A stretch of DNA of 64,000 bases from Anderseniella sp. Alg231-50 (GTDB lineage Bacteria > Pseudomonadota > Alphaproteobacteria > Rhizobiales > Aestuariivirgaceae), in NCBI RefSeq assembly GCF_900149695.1, contig NZ_LT703005.1, positions 62,013 through 126,012 of the forward strand, read 5' to 3'. Of the stretch, positions 42,707 to 53,200 are shown piece after piece (position 1 is the first letter of the stretch; every line of letters begins with the position of its first letter). Below the pieces are notes generated by a model, which saw only the letters and a list, made by a program, of their open reading frames with translations, did not search any database and was not told where the DNA came from. The translations under genes and the position numbers were made by a program.

Positions 42707-43852
42707 CTATTTCTGGTTGAGCACGATATCGTTGTGCGCACCCACGCCGGGGGCGGCCTTCTCCACACTGGCATCGTCACGAAACTGCGGTGCGACGGCC
42801 ACCGGTGTCGCCGGCAGTGTATCGCCTGCTTCATTGACAAGCGTGTGGTCGAACAGGCCACGGCCGTGAAAATGCATGTCGCGCATGGCTTCCGGCAAAG
42901 TCTTTACCACCGTGCAGCAGCAGTTCGCCTGCGCCAGGATGGGCTCCCAGTGATAGCCCGGAAACTCCGAAATCAGTGACCGGACGGCTTCGATCGTACC
43001 AGCCGGGTCCGACTGGTCGTTGTGGAATTCAGGAGCAAGCTTGACGGCTTCACAAAACCCGTCCCAGAACTTCTGCTCCAGTGCGGCAACGGCAACATGC
43101 CGGCCATCGGATGTCGGATAAATCTGGTAGCGCGGCGAGCCGCCGGTCAAGAGGCTGGTGCCGTTTGCAGGCCAGAACCCGGACGCCAGGCCATTGCCGA
43201 TCGCCCACCACATCAGCATGAACATGTTGTCCGCCATGGCGATATCGAGATGCGTACCCTCGCCGGTCTTTTCGCGGTTCAGAAGCGCCAGAAGAATGTT
43301 CACAACCGCTGGATAGGTCCCGCCGGCGATATCCGCCGCCAGGAACGGCGGCACAGTCGGGTTGGCTTCCGGCCCCATGCTCAGCGACAGCAAGCCGGTA
43401 TCCCCGATGTAATTCAGGTCATGTCCGGTTTTCTCGACCCGGTCGCCGGTCTGGCCATATCCGGTAATGGAACAATAGATGATCCCCGGATTGACCAGAG
43501 CCATGGCATCGTAGCCCAGCCCCAATCTGTCCATCACGCCGGGACGAAACTGCTCGACCACAATGTCAGCTTCCCGGATAAGCGGCAGCAGAAACTCCAG
43601 TTGCCGATCGGATTTCAGATCCAGCGCCAGCGACTGTTTTCCGCGGTTGAGCATGGCGAAGCTGGCGGGTTCCCGGCCCCATTTGGGTTCGTAGGAGCGC
43701 ATCTCTTCGCCATCACCGGGCCGTTCAATCTTGATCACCTGTGCGCCGGCCTCAACCAGAAACAGGGTCGCCATAGGGCCCGGCAGCAGTGTCGAAAAGT
43801 CGAGAACCTTGATCCCGCTCAACGGCTGTGCGGATGCTGAAGTGCCTGTCAT
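42707..43852 (-). CDS. CaiB/BaiF CoA-transferase family, AMACR-like
   Basis: About 381 residues from ATG 43852; the frame is open to 43996 but the extra residues are not family-like. The start LSGIKVLDFSTLLPGPMATL is the CaiB/BaiF opening. A triad matching alpha-methylacyl-CoA racemase is present: His in TGHDLNYIGDTG, Asp in F-L-A-A-D-I-A-G-G-T and Glu in VAVAALEQKFW, as in MCR H126/D156/E241. This makes 2-methylacyl-CoA epimerisation more likely than CoA transfer, but both occur in the family. It is divergent from a malyl-CoA lyase gene, hinting at linked methyl-branched CoA metabolism. Confidence 0.82.
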   Translation of the reverse strand: MTGTSASAQPLSGIKVLDFSTLLPGPMATLFLVEAGAQVIKIERPGDGEEMRSYEPKWGREPASFAMLNRGKQSLALDLKSDRQLEFLLPLIREADIVVEQFRPGVMDRLGLGYDAMALVNPGIIYCSITGYGQTGDRVEKTGHDLNYIGDTGLLSLSMGPEANPTVPPFLAADIAGGTYPAVVNILLALLNREKTGEGTHLDIAMADNMFMLMWWAIGNGLASGFWPANGTSLLTGGSPRYQIYPTSDGRHVAVAALEQKFWDGFCEAVKLAPEFHNDQSDPAGTIEAVRSLISEFPGYHWEPILAQANCCCTVVKTLPEAMRDMHFHGRGLFDHTLVNEAGDTLPATPVAVAPQFRDDASVEKAAPGVGAHNDIVLNQK

Positions 43853-44039
43853 AATCCCAAAATCTGATCCGGAAACCCAACTTACCGTACTCGTGTAGCT
43901 GCCAAACCTGCTGTGTGCAACACACGGGTAGCAAAATTTAAATAAGCCATTGTGGAGCGGGAGAAGCTGCCCTAAACAATTTGTGCATCGCAACAAATTT
44001 CAAGCAGGCCTGACATCGGCCCGAATGACAGCAGGTATC

Positions 44040-45095
44040 ATGAAACTTCCATCGCAATTCTATAAGCCGCTCGCCATAGGCGCCCCTGCCCCCATGCGCG
44101 AACCCCCTGTCAAGATTGAACGGATGATCCATTTCCTGCCACCGCAGATAGAAAAGATGCGCAACAAGGTGGAAAGCCTGATTCCACAAGTCGACGTCAT
44201 TCTCGGAAACCTCGAAGACGCGATCCCCGCCGATGACAAGATCGCTGCCCGTGAGGGTTTCATTGAAATGGCGCTGGCGCATGATTATGGCACCACCGGC
44301 TTGTGGACGCGCATCAATTGCCTGAACAGCCCATGGGCGCTCGATGACATTACCCGGTGTGTGCTGGAAGCAGGAAACAAGCTGGATGTGATGATGTTGC
44401 CAAAGGTCGAAGGCGCCTGGGATATCCACTACCTCGACCAGTTGCTTGCACAGTTGGAGGCCCGCGCCGGCATCACCCGGCCGATCATGATCCACGCCAT
44501 TCTGGAAACCGCACAAGGGGTAAAGAATGTCGAGGAAATCGCGGCAGCCAGCCCGCGCATGCACGGCATGTCACTGGGCCCTGCCGATCTCGCAGCTTCG
44601 CGCGGCATGAAAACCACCCGTGTCGGTGGTGGACATCCCCACTACGGCGTTTTGGCAGACGGTTCCGTCCATGGTGCCAGAGACAGTTCAGCGCGGCCGT
44701 TCTACCAGCAGGACCTGTGGCACTACACGGTCGGCAAGATGGTCGATGCCTGCGCAGCAAACGGTATCAAGGCGTTTTACGGCCCGTTTGGCGATTTTTC
44801 TGACCCTGATGCCTGTGAGGCACAGTTCCGCAACGCATTCCTGCAGGGTTGCCTCGGGGCATGGTCACTCCACCCGTCACAGGTCGAGATTGCCAAGCGG
44901 GTCTTCTCACCCGATCCGGCAGAGGTGAAGTTTGCACTCAGGATTCTCGAAGCCATGCCCGACGGTACCGGCGCCGTCATGATTGACGGAAAAATGCAGG
45001 ATGACGCCACCTGGAAACAGGCCCGCGTCATAGCTGATCTGGCCCGGCTGGTTGCAGCCAAGGAGCCGGACATGGCGGAAATTTATGGTTTATAA
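44040..45095 (+). CDS. mcl: L-malyl-CoA / beta-methylmalyl-CoA lyase (Chloroflexus Mcl type)
   Basis: 351 residues from ATG 44040 ([21 protein letters not shown]). From memory the protein follows Chloroflexus aurantiacus Mcl (348 residues) closely along its length: [60 protein letters not shown] and [21 protein letters not shown]. Mcl cleaves malyl-CoA to acetyl-CoA and glyoxylate, or methylmalyl-CoA to propionyl-CoA and glyoxylate, in the 3-hydroxypropionate bicycle or ethylmalonyl-CoA pathway. The alphaproteobacterial Mcl1 of the ethylmalonyl-CoA pathway is a different subgroup, so transfer is possible. Magnesium ligands E and D are in N-L-E-D-A and later. Confidence 0.87.
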   Translation: MKLPSQFYKPLAIGAPAPMREPPVKIERMIHFLPPQIEKMRNKVESLIPQVDVILGNLEDAIPADDKIAAREGFIEMALAHDYGTTGLWTRINCLNSPWALDDITRCVLEAGNKLDVMMLPKVEGAWDIHYLDQLLAQLEARAGITRPIMIHAILETAQGVKNVEEIAAASPRMHGMSLGPADLAASRGMKTTRVGGGHPHYGVLADGSVHGARDSSARPFYQQDLWHYTVGKMVDACAANGIKAFYGPFGDFSDPDACEAQFRNAFLQGCLGAWSLHPSQVEIAKRVFSPDPAEVKFALRILEAMPDGTGAVMIDGKMQDDATWKQARVIADLARLVAAKEPDMAEIYGL

Positions 45096-45176
45096 TCAGC
45101 GCGCCGTTCAGTAACTATCAACTTAATTTTTTGAACCGAGCTTGAATCAAGCCGCAATTGGATGCATTTATAGGCG

Positions 45177-45518
45177 ATGATCGCGATCAACAGACAGGCA
45201 CGATTCGGAATAGGACAGGTGGTAAAGCATCGCCTGTTCCCGTTTCGTGGTGTCATCTTCGATGTCGATCCCACGTTCTCAAACACTGAGGAATGGTGGG
45301 ATTCCATCCCGGAGGAAACCCGGCCCTCCAAGGACCAGCCGTTTTACCATCTGCTGGCCGAAAACGAGGAAACCGAATACATAGCCTATGTATCGGAGCA
45401 AAACCTGCTTGCCGACGACACCGGCGACCCGGTACGCCATCCGCAGATCCCCGAGTTTTTCGAAACTTATGATCCGGAAAAGCATACCTACCTGCCGCGC
45501 GACAGCGCAACTCACTGA
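45177..45518 (+). CDS. hspQ: Heat-shock protein HspQ
   Basis: 113 residues of the HspQ/YccV family. Signatures include ARFGIGQVVKHRLFPFRGVIFDVDPTF, E-E-W-W-D-S-I-P, QPFYHLLAENEETEYIAYVSEQNL and the closing H-P-Q-I-P-E-F-F. HspQ modulates Lon specificity and binds hemimethylated or DnaA-related targets in enterobacteria; its role is less studied in alphaproteobacteria. CTTGAA at about 45140 and CATTTAT at 45164 lie in the leader, resembling a sigma-32 promoter but with the elements spaced about 20 bases apart, a little long. Confidence 0.93.
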   Translation: MIAINRQARFGIGQVVKHRLFPFRGVIFDVDPTFSNTEEWWDSIPEETRPSKDQPFYHLLAENEETEYIAYVSEQNLLADDTGDPVRHPQIPEFFETYDPEKHTYLPRDSATH

Positions 45519-45671
45519 CACTTCGTTGCAGTATGGCGAACCTGGCAGCAACACACGTTGCGCAACACCACGCTCAAACGTAAAACCATCATTTTGAGAT
45601 TGTCATCCTGGCGTTGTAGACCATCACGGTTTCTGTCGCTTTTTGCCGCGAATCCGATCTAGATTGTCCGC

Positions 45672-47453
45672 ATGAATATGATGCTCAGACTGCTTTATGC
45701 ATGCATGGTTTGGTTGGCGCTGGCAGCGCCGGTGCAGGCTGAGCCCAGGCACGCCATCGCCATGCTCGGTGAACCGGCATTGCCGGCCGATTACACGCAT
45801 TTTCCATACGTGAATCCGGACGCACCAAAAGGCGGCGCCCTGCGCATGGCACGAACGGGGAGCTTTGACAGCGTCAATCCGTTTATCATCAAGGGCCAGG
45901 CCGTGGCCGGACCGCGCACGCTGGTGTTTGAAAGTCTGCTGGCGCGTTCGCGCGCAGAACCATTCACACTGTACGGCCATATCGCGGAGACCATCGACGT
46001 CAATACGGAACGCACCGAGGTAACCTTCCGGATAAATCCGAAGGCCCGGTTTTCTGACGGTGAACCAATCCAGGCTGACGACATTGTGTATTCACTGGAG
46101 ACGCTGCGCGATCACGGACGTCCCAACCACCGCACCTACTATTCAAAGGTGGCGTCCATCGAAACACCCGACAATCTGACGGTCCGGATGAAACTTGAGC
46201 CTGGTGACAGGGAACTGGTGCTTATTCTCGGCCTGATGCCGGTTCTTCCCAGGCACGTATTTGAAAAACGTGACTTTGAGCAAACCACGCTGGACAAGCT
46301 TGTCGGCTCGGGACCTTATGTTTTCGATAAGATCGATGCCGGTGATCACGTCATCTATCGCCGCGACCCGAATTACTGGGCAAAGGACCTGCCCGGTACG
46401 CGCGGCCAGTTCAATTACGACACTATTCGCTATGACTACTACCGCGATACGCAAGGCGCATTCGAAGCCTTCAAGAAGGGCGAGTCGATGTTGCGGACCG
46501 AAGGTGATGCCTCACGCTGGGCCGTTGGCTATGCGGATGTCGAAGACAAGCCGGTGGTGCTGGAAACCGTCAACGTCGGCCTGCCGAAACCGGCCTGGTC
46601 CCTGGTATTCAATACCCGCCGGTCAATATTTGCAGACAAGCGGGTGCGCGAAGCACTGATCCTGACCTTCGATTTTGAATGGATCAACAAGAACCTGTTT
46701 CATGACAAGATGCAGCGCACGCAAGGATTTTTCTACGGTTCTGCTCTCAGCGCTATCGACCGGCCCGCCACGGCAAACGAACGCGAAATGCTCAGGCTTG
46801 CAGGCGCAGACATCCGGGCCGATATCCTGGACGGCACATTTTCCCTGCCGGTTTCGGACGGATCCGGACGGGACAGAAAAAACCTCCGCAAAGCCCTGAA
46901 ATTGCTGAATGAAGCCGGGTGGAAAACCGGTACAAACGGTGTTGAGAATTCGAACGGCCAGGGTCTGTCATTTGAAATAACTGTGGCCAGCAGACCACAG
47001 GAACGCATCGCGCTGGCATGGCAGCGCATGTTGCGGACCATAGGTGTCGATATGTCAATCCGGCAGGTTGATTCAGCGCAGTTCCAGCGGCGTTTGCAAA
47101 CCTATGACTTCGACATGATCCCGTTTATCTGGTCCAACTCACTGTCGCCGGGTAACGAACAGGCGTTCTATTGGGGATCTCAGGGCCGTAGCCAGGACGG
47201 TACCCGCAATTACATGGGAGCGGATGACCCGGCAATCGACAAGATGATCGCGCAGCTCCTGTCGGCGCGGAACAAGGCGTCATTTGAAGACGCTGTTCGT
47301 GGCCTGGACCGTTTGCTGCTGGAAGGTCACTACGCTTTGCAACTGTTCCATCCCCCCGGACAATGGCTGGCACGCTGGAACCAGGTCAGGCGACCTGCCC
47401 AGCCTTCACTTGCCGGGTTCCTTCCTCAAACCGGCTGGATTGAGAACCAATGA
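45672..47453 (+). CDS. Extracellular solute-binding protein, YejA-like (family 5)
   Basis: 593 residues with a signal peptide (MNMMLRLLYACMVWLALAAPVQA). The SBP_bac_5 fold is clear: Y-T-H-F-P-Y-V-N-P-D-A-P-K-G-G-A-L, GSFDSVNPFIIKG, SDGEPIQADDIVYSLETLRDHG, GSGPYVFDKIDAGDHVIYRRDPNYW and VFNTRRSIFADKRVREALILTFDFEW. This is the microcin C/oligopeptide (YejA) branch. The permease and ATPase genes (yejBEF) that usually follow are missing; the stop overlaps the start of an acyl-CoA ligase gene by four bases. It probably delivers peptides to a transporter encoded elsewhere. Confidence 0.9.
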   Translation: MNMMLRLLYACMVWLALAAPVQAEPRHAIAMLGEPALPADYTHFPYVNPDAPKGGALRMARTGSFDSVNPFIIKGQAVAGPRTLVFESLLARSRAEPFTLYGHIAETIDVNTERTEVTFRINPKARFSDGEPIQADDIVYSLETLRDHGRPNHRTYYSKVASIETPDNLTVRMKLEPGDRELVLILGLMPVLPRHVFEKRDFEQTTLDKLVGSGPYVFDKIDAGDHVIYRRDPNYWAKDLPGTRGQFNYDTIRYDYYRDTQGAFEAFKKGESMLRTEGDASRWAVGYADVEDKPVVLETVNVGLPKPAWSLVFNTRRSIFADKRVREALILTFDFEWINKNLFHDKMQRTQGFFYGSALSAIDRPATANEREMLRLAGADIRADILDGTFSLPVSDGSGRDRKNLRKALKLLNEAGWKTGTNGVENSNGQGLSFEITVASRPQERIALAWQRMLRTIGVDMSIRQVDSAQFQRRLQTYDFDMIPFIWSNSLSPGNEQAFYWGSQGRSQDGTRNYMGADDPAIDKMIAQLLSARNKASFEDAVRGLDRLLLEGHYALQLFHPPGQWLARWNQVRRPAQPSLAGFLPQTGWIENQ

Positions 47454-49003
47454 CAGGTTTTACCGGCGAACTGCCGCCAGCCAGGTTCAACCTGACCCGG
47501 TACTGCCTTGCCCAGAGCGCCCGGGAACACGCAGACAAGATCGCACTGACAATTGCCGACGGCACCAGTTATCACACACTGAGTTTTGCCGAGATTGAGG
47601 ACATTGTGCTCCGGCTGGCATCCGCGTTCAGGCTGCTCGGATTTGAGCGCGGCGCCCGCATCCTGATCCGGATGGGCAACAGTTTTGATTATGCAGCCGT
47701 GTTCTTCGCAGCCAACGCCGCCGAACTGGTACCGATACCGGCCTCATCGATGTTGTCGGCCGACGAGATATCTTTCGTCCTGGCAGACAGCCAGGCGGCT
47801 GCCATTGTCCACGACGGTGTGCTTGACCTGCCTGATTTACCGGTGGGCTGCAGGCTGATTACCCCCGGTGACACTGCCACGTTCAAGTCCGGACCCCGCG
47901 GCCAGTACGCCGACACGGCTTCCACCACACCAGCCTATATGGTGTACACGTCCGGAACCTCAGGCCGCCCCAAAGGGGTGTTGCATGCACAACGCGCCGT
48001 ATGGGGACGCCGTCCCATGTATCAGGGCTGGTATGGTTTGACGCCCGGAGACACGATCCTGCACACAGGCGCCTTCAACTGGACCTACACATTGGGAACC
48101 GCCCTGTTTGACCCGTGGGCCAACGGCGCAAGTTCCATCGTCTATACTGGTCCGCGCGACCGCTCGATCTGGCTCAGGTTGATCGCAGATCTCAACCCCA
48201 CAATCTTGGCCTCCGTCCCGGCATTGTACCGCCAGATGCTCAGCGATGGCGGACTGTCACCTGATACAATCGGCTCGCTTCGCCACGGCCTGACTGCCGG
48301 AGAAGCAATTTTTCCCGGCCTGCAGAAGGAGTGGCTGGAAACAACCGGCATCGCGCTATATGAAGCGTTGGGGATGAGCGAAATCTCCACCTATATCTCC
48401 AGTTCTCCGCACGTGCCCACCAAGCCCGGCAGCCCCGGAAAACCACAAATGAACCGTAGCGTTTGCATATTGCCGGTATCGGGCGACGACGAACCATTAC
48501 AGCCCGGTGAAACCGGACTGATCGGCGTCCATCGCTCTGACCCCGGAATGATGTTGCGATACTGGAACCGCCCCGACGATGACCATACCGTATATCGCGG
48601 AGACTGGTTCGTGGGCGGCGATCTCGGGCATTTCGACGACGAAGGCTACATCTGGTATGAAGGCCGCAATGACGATGTCATGACGTCTTTCGGTTACCGT
48701 ATCTCGCCACTGGAAGTTGAAGTTACCCTGATGCGTCACCCTGCTATTCAGCAGGTCGGTGTTACCGAGGTCGAACTCAATCCGGGCATGAAACTGGTCA
48801 CGGCATTTGTCGTCATGCGCGAACACGAAACTTTGACGGCGTCCGACGTGATCGATTTTGCATCAAACTCCCTGGCACGCTACAAGGTACCAAAGCAGGT
48901 CTTCTTTGTTGCGGCATTGCCGCAATCCAGCAACGGCAAGATCATCAGAAAGAACCTGTCCTCATTGCTCAAGCAATCCAAGGATCACGCCAATGACGAC
49001 TGA
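47450..49003 (+). CDS. Acyl-CoA synthetase (AMP-forming; benzoate-CoA-ligase-like)
   Basis: 517 residues of the ANL superfamily. The P-loop-like signature is YTSGTSGRPKGVLHAQRA, ALGMSEISTYISSSP supplies the A5 motif, GDWFVGGDLGHFDDEGYIWYEGRNDDVMTSFGYRISPLEVE the A7-A8 hinge, and Lys in S-S-N-G-K-I-I-R-K-N-L the catalytic A10. The ligand is an organic acid, perhaps aromatic, activated to an acyl-CoA via an adenylate. It overlaps the upstream binding-protein gene by four bases and the downstream DsbA gene by eleven, so the three are one transcript and probably translationally coupled. Confidence 0.88.
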   Translation: MTGFTGELPPARFNLTRYCLAQSAREHADKIALTIADGTSYHTLSFAEIEDIVLRLASAFRLLGFERGARILIRMGNSFDYAAVFFAANAAELVPIPASSMLSADEISFVLADSQAAAIVHDGVLDLPDLPVGCRLITPGDTATFKSGPRGQYADTASTTPAYMVYTSGTSGRPKGVLHAQRAVWGRRPMYQGWYGLTPGDTILHTGAFNWTYTLGTALFDPWANGASSIVYTGPRDRSIWLRLIADLNPTILASVPALYRQMLSDGGLSPDTIGSLRHGLTAGEAIFPGLQKEWLETTGIALYEALGMSEISTYISSSPHVPTKPGSPGKPQMNRSVCILPVSGDDEPLQPGETGLIGVHRSDPGMMLRYWNRPDDDHTVYRGDWFVGGDLGHFDDEGYIWYEGRNDDVMTSFGYRISPLEVEVTLMRHPAIQQVGVTEVELNPGMKLVTAFVVMREHETLTASDVIDFASNSLARYKVPKQVFFVAALPQSSNGKIIRKNLSSLLKQSKDHANDD

Positions 49004-49667
49004 CCCCGCCGACACAATCGAGATCGATGTAATCTCGGACGTCATGTGCCCATGGTGCTACATTGGCAAGCGCCGTCTGGAAAAGGCACTTGCCATGGTT
49101 CCCGATGTGCCGGTGGATATTCGCTGGCGTCCTTTTCAACTCGACCACACGATTCCCGAATCCGGGATGGACCGAAAGGAATACCTGCGCAACAAGTTCG
49201 GCTCCGATGAACAGGCCGCACAGGTCTACGGGCCGGTTCGTGCTGCAGGCAAGGACGAGGAAATTCCCTTCGAATTCGACAAGATAACCATCTCCCCGAA
49301 TACGCTGAATGCTCACCGGGTCATTCGCTGGGCCATGGCGGAAGGCGTGCAGGACGCAGCCGTCGAACGGTTGTTCCAGCTGTATTTTATCGAAGGTGCC
49401 AATCTGACCGACAAGAAAGTACTCGCGGATGCAGCGGTTGAAGCAGGCCTTGAGCGAGCCGTCGTCGAACGCCTGCTTGAAAGTGAAGCAGACCTTGAAG
49501 AGACCAGGGCCGAAATCTCCCAGGCGCAGCAAATGGGCGTTACCGGCGTGCCTGCCTTCATCATCGGCAGCAGGTACGCGGTCATGGGCGCCCGCGAACC
49601 CGAAGCCATTGCTCAGGCCATTGCCGAAGTGGTCAAGGAACGCTCCGCGCCGGCGGGCAATGCCTGA
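48993..49667 (+). CDS. DsbA-family oxidoreductase (FrnE-like)
   Basis: 224 residues from ATG 48993. The active site is DVMCPWCYIGKRRLE (C-P-W-C), there is no signal peptide, and the insertion domain is helical, as in cytosolic FrnE/2-hydroxychromene isomerase-like DsbA proteins. MGVTGVPAFIIGSRYAVMGA holds the cis-Pro motif (T-G-V-P) before strand 4. It can act as a disulfide oxidoreductase or isomerase of small molecules. It is coupled to the acyl-CoA ligase and nearly abuts the TerB-like gene on the other strand (four bases). Confidence 0.9.
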   Translation: MTTDPADTIEIDVISDVMCPWCYIGKRRLEKALAMVPDVPVDIRWRPFQLDHTIPESGMDRKEYLRNKFGSDEQAAQVYGPVRAAGKDEEIPFEFDKITISPNTLNAHRVIRWAMAEGVQDAAVERLFQLYFIEGANLTDKKVLADAAVEAGLERAVVERLLESEADLEETRAEISQAQQMGVTGVPAFIIGSRYAVMGAREPEAIAQAIAEVVKERSAPAGNA

Positions 49668-49671
49668 AAAA

Positions 49672-50193
49672 TCAACTTAGATTGAGAGACCTGTTAAGGG
49701 TTGCGATCGCCTGAATCTGCTCGTCATTCAAGTCTCCGCCTGCCTGCGCGGCTGTCGTTACCATTGCCAGTAACTCGCGGCGTTCATCTGAATTGAGTTT
49801 CTCGTTGAGCATGTTTTTCAGCCGCAAAATTACATTGTTTGTATCAATCACCTGCTCGGTTGCCCAGCGAGCATAAACATACGCCTCTTCCACGGCATCG
49901 GGGCGGGTCAGCTCGGAAAGCTGATCCCGAATTGAAGCGATCTCCGGTTCGCTGAGAGGATCGTCCAACTCCGCGATGGAAATCATCAATGCTGCCGCTG
50001 CAACGATAGGTTCGCCAATTGATGTTATGGGAGACTCGCCGGCTTTCTTCTTCAGTTTGGCCGTTCGAAATTGTCCTTGAATGCGACCGACAACATCGGC
50101 GACTTCGCTGGTAGCTTCGCTGATGTACTTCATCCGGTAATACCAGAACGTCAAGGCCCCCAGCACACCGAGAATACCCAGTACAACATGCAT
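49672..50193 (-). CDS. Membrane-anchored TerB-like protein (hypothetical)
   Basis: 173 residues. One N-terminal helix (MHVVLGILGVLGALTFWYY) anchors a cytoplasmic helical domain of about 120 residues, including SPITSIGEPIVAAAALMISIAELDDPLSEPEIASI and ERRELLAMVTTAAQAGGDLN. The acidic helical pattern resembles TerB/DjlA-N-type domains, which bind metal through conserved Asp/Glu, but the match is by eye and uncertain. GGGGAG six bases before the ATG supports the start. It lies between the DsbA gene and mfd. Its role is unknown. Confidence 0.55.
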   Translation of the reverse strand: MHVVLGILGVLGALTFWYYRMKYISEATSEVADVVGRIQGQFRTAKLKKKAGESPITSIGEPIVAAAALMISIAELDDPLSEPEIASIRDQLSELTRPDAVEEAYVYARWATEQVIDTNNVILRLKNMLNEKLNSDERRELLAMVTTAAQAGGDLNDEQIQAIATLNRSLNLS

Positions 50194-50264
50194 GATCAGC
50201 TCCCCGCTTTCCCGCCATAACTGCCTTTACGGCATAATGTTGAGACTCGCGGGCGGATGCAAGA

Positions 50265-53200
50265 CTAATTCGGTGGTGTGCTGACATTCGCCAGCTTCAC
50301 AAGTGTCTGCATCAACTGCCGGGTGCCGGCCAGCCTGTCGGCCGGTGTTTCCCAGGTCCTAATGATCACCAGTTTCATGTCGGGTCGAATCTTGGCGCGG
50401 CTGCCCTGGTCGTTGATCCATTGCACGAGGGCGTCAGGATTGGGGAACTTGCCGTCCCTGAACTGGAACACGGCACCTTTTGGACCTGCATCGATGTTTG
50501 ACACATTGGCAATACGGCACAGCAACTTCACCGACACAATGTCGATCAGGTGTTCAACCTCTTCCGGCAGGCTGCCGAACCGGTCCTGCAGTTCCGCTGC
50601 AAATCCGTCCAGTTCCTCCTGTGTCGGCAAATCCGCCATCCGCCGATAAACACCGAGCCTGACCTGCAGGTCGGGGATGAAGCTTTCCGGCAACAGGACG
50701 GAGGTGCCGACATTGATCTGCGGAGACCACTGGCCATCGGCCTCTATGTCGAGCTCGCCGGAGCGCAGAGACGCAACAGCTTCCTCCAGCATATGCTGGT
50801 ACAATTCAAACCCAACCTCCTTGATGTGGCCGGACTGTTCCTCACCAAGCAGGTTCCCGCCGCCGCGAATATCAAGGTCATGACTGGCCAGCGAGAAACC
50901 GGCCCCCAGCGAGTCGAGGGATTGCAGCACTTTGAGGCGCTTCTCCGCCGGTGCGGTGAGTGTCTTGTTGGCGGGAACGGTAAACAGGGCGTAGGCGCGT
51001 TGCTTGGAGCGCCCCACTCTGCCCCTGATCTGGTACAGCTGCGCCAGGCCGAACATGTCGGCCCGGTGCACGATCAGGGTATTGGCGGTCGGTATATCAA
51101 GGCCGGATTCAATAATCGTCGTTGCCAGCAGCACGTCATATTGCCGGTCATAAAAACCGGTCATGATGTCATCCAGCTCGGTAGGTGCCATACGGCCGTT
51201 TGCAATCGCGAATTTGACCTCCGGCACCTGGGCCTTGAGGAAATCGCCGACGACGGACAGGTCGGAAATGCGCGGCACCACATAGAAGCTCTGGCCACCG
51301 CGATACAGTTCGCGCAGCAGGGTTTCGCGAATGATGACCGGATCAAACGGGGAGATGTATGTCCGCACCGCAAGCCGGTCGAGCGGCGGTGTTGTAATCA
51401 GGGAAAGCTCGCGCACACCGGATAATGCCAGCTGCAGGGTGCGCGGAATGGGAGTTGCGGTCAGCGTAAGTACATGCACATCGGCGCGCATTTCCTTCAG
51501 CTTTTCCTTGTGCTTCACGCCAAAGTGCTGCTCTTCGTCAATGATCAACAAACCGAGATCGCGGAATTTGACGTCCTCGGCCAGCAGCGCATGAGTACCG
51601 ATCATGATGTCTACGGTGCCGTCGGAAATTCCCTTCTTGGCTTCATTGACATCCTTCCGGCTCACCAGCCGGGAGGCCTGGGCAACCCTGACCGGCAAGC
51701 CCTTGAAACGCTCGGCGAATGTTGCATAGTGCTGGCGCGCCAGCAATGTCGTCGGCACCACCACTGCGACCTGCTTGCCGGCCATGACGGCGATGAAGGC
51801 CGAGCGCAGAGCTACCTCCGTCTTGCCAAACCCGACATCACCGCAGATCAGCCGGTCCATGGGCCGGCCACGCGCCAGGTCGGAAACGACAGCGTCTATG
51901 GCGGTAAGTTGATCTTCGGTTTCCTCGTAGGGGAACCTGGAGGCAAACTCATCATAAATGCCGTCCGGCAGTGTCAGCACTTCACCGTCGCGCAATTCAC
52001 GTTGCGCGGCCGTCTTGATCAACTGGCTGGCGATCTCCCGGACACGTTCCTTGAGGCGGGCCTTGCGGGCCTGCCACGCCACGCCGCCCAGCTTGTCCAG
52101 GTTGACGCCGGCCTCGTCCGAGCCATAGCGCGACAAAAGTTCAATGTTTTCCACCGGCAGGAACAGCCGGTCTCCGCCGTGATACTGCAGAAACAGGCAG
52201 TCATGCGGCGCGCCCTGAACATCGATGACCTTCAGGCCCTCGAAGCGACCGATACCATGATCCACATGGACCACGAGATCTCCTGAATTGAGAGAAGCCA
52301 GTTCCGAGATAAAGTCGCTGGCCTTGCGCTGGCGCTTGCCACGCCGCACCAGCCGATCACCGAGAATATCCTGTTCTGCGACAACAGCCAGATCATCGGT
52401 TTCAAAACCGGTCTCCAGGCCGAGCACGACAACCGACACCATGTCCTTTGACCGCTTGAGCGCCTCCGGACCATCCTTGGCAGGCACAACCAGGCCAAGC
52501 TCATGGTCCTTCACGATACCCTGCAACCGGTCACGCGACCCTTCGGTCCACGCCGCCAGCAACACCCGTTTGCCGGATTTTTGTTGCGCGCGGACGTGGT
52601 CGACCACTGCGTCATAGACATTGCGCCCGGCTTCGGCGCGTTCAGCGGCAAAACTGCGCCCCTGCCTGCCCTGGGCCGAAATCACCCGCAGGCTTGAGCC
52701 TTCCGGTGCTTCAAACGGCGTCAACGCGATAACCGGGTGCTGCGCGGCAAGGTCAGACCATGCCTCCCCGTTCAGGAACATCTTTTCTGGCGGCAGCGGT
52801 TTATAGACCGGCGCACCGAATGTGTCCTTGTTAAGGGCTTCAATACGCGCCTGATAGTATTCGTCGATCTGGGCATTCCTGGCCTCGATGGACTCATCGG
52901 CAAGATGATCCATGGTGAGGACGCAGTTACCTGCATAATCCAGCAGGGTCTCCAGCTTGTCATAGAACAGCGCCAGCCAGTGCTCGACACCCTGATACCG
53001 CCTGCCGGCTGATACCGCTTCGTAGACAGCATCATTCATGCCAGTGCCGGAGAACTGGGCCGTATAGGCGGTGCGAAACTGGGCAATTGTGTCAGCGTTC
53101 AGCAGGACTTCGCTTGCCGCATCCAATTTCAGGCCGTGCAACTGGCCTGTGGTGCGCTGCGACTGGGCATCAAAACTGCGAATGGATTCGAGTGTGTCAC

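Noticed and set aside
45132-45171. Sigma-32-like promoter upstream of hspQ
   Set aside because: CTTGAA and a CATTTAT box are present but about 20 bases apart, longer than the usual gap; mentioned only within the hspQ entry.
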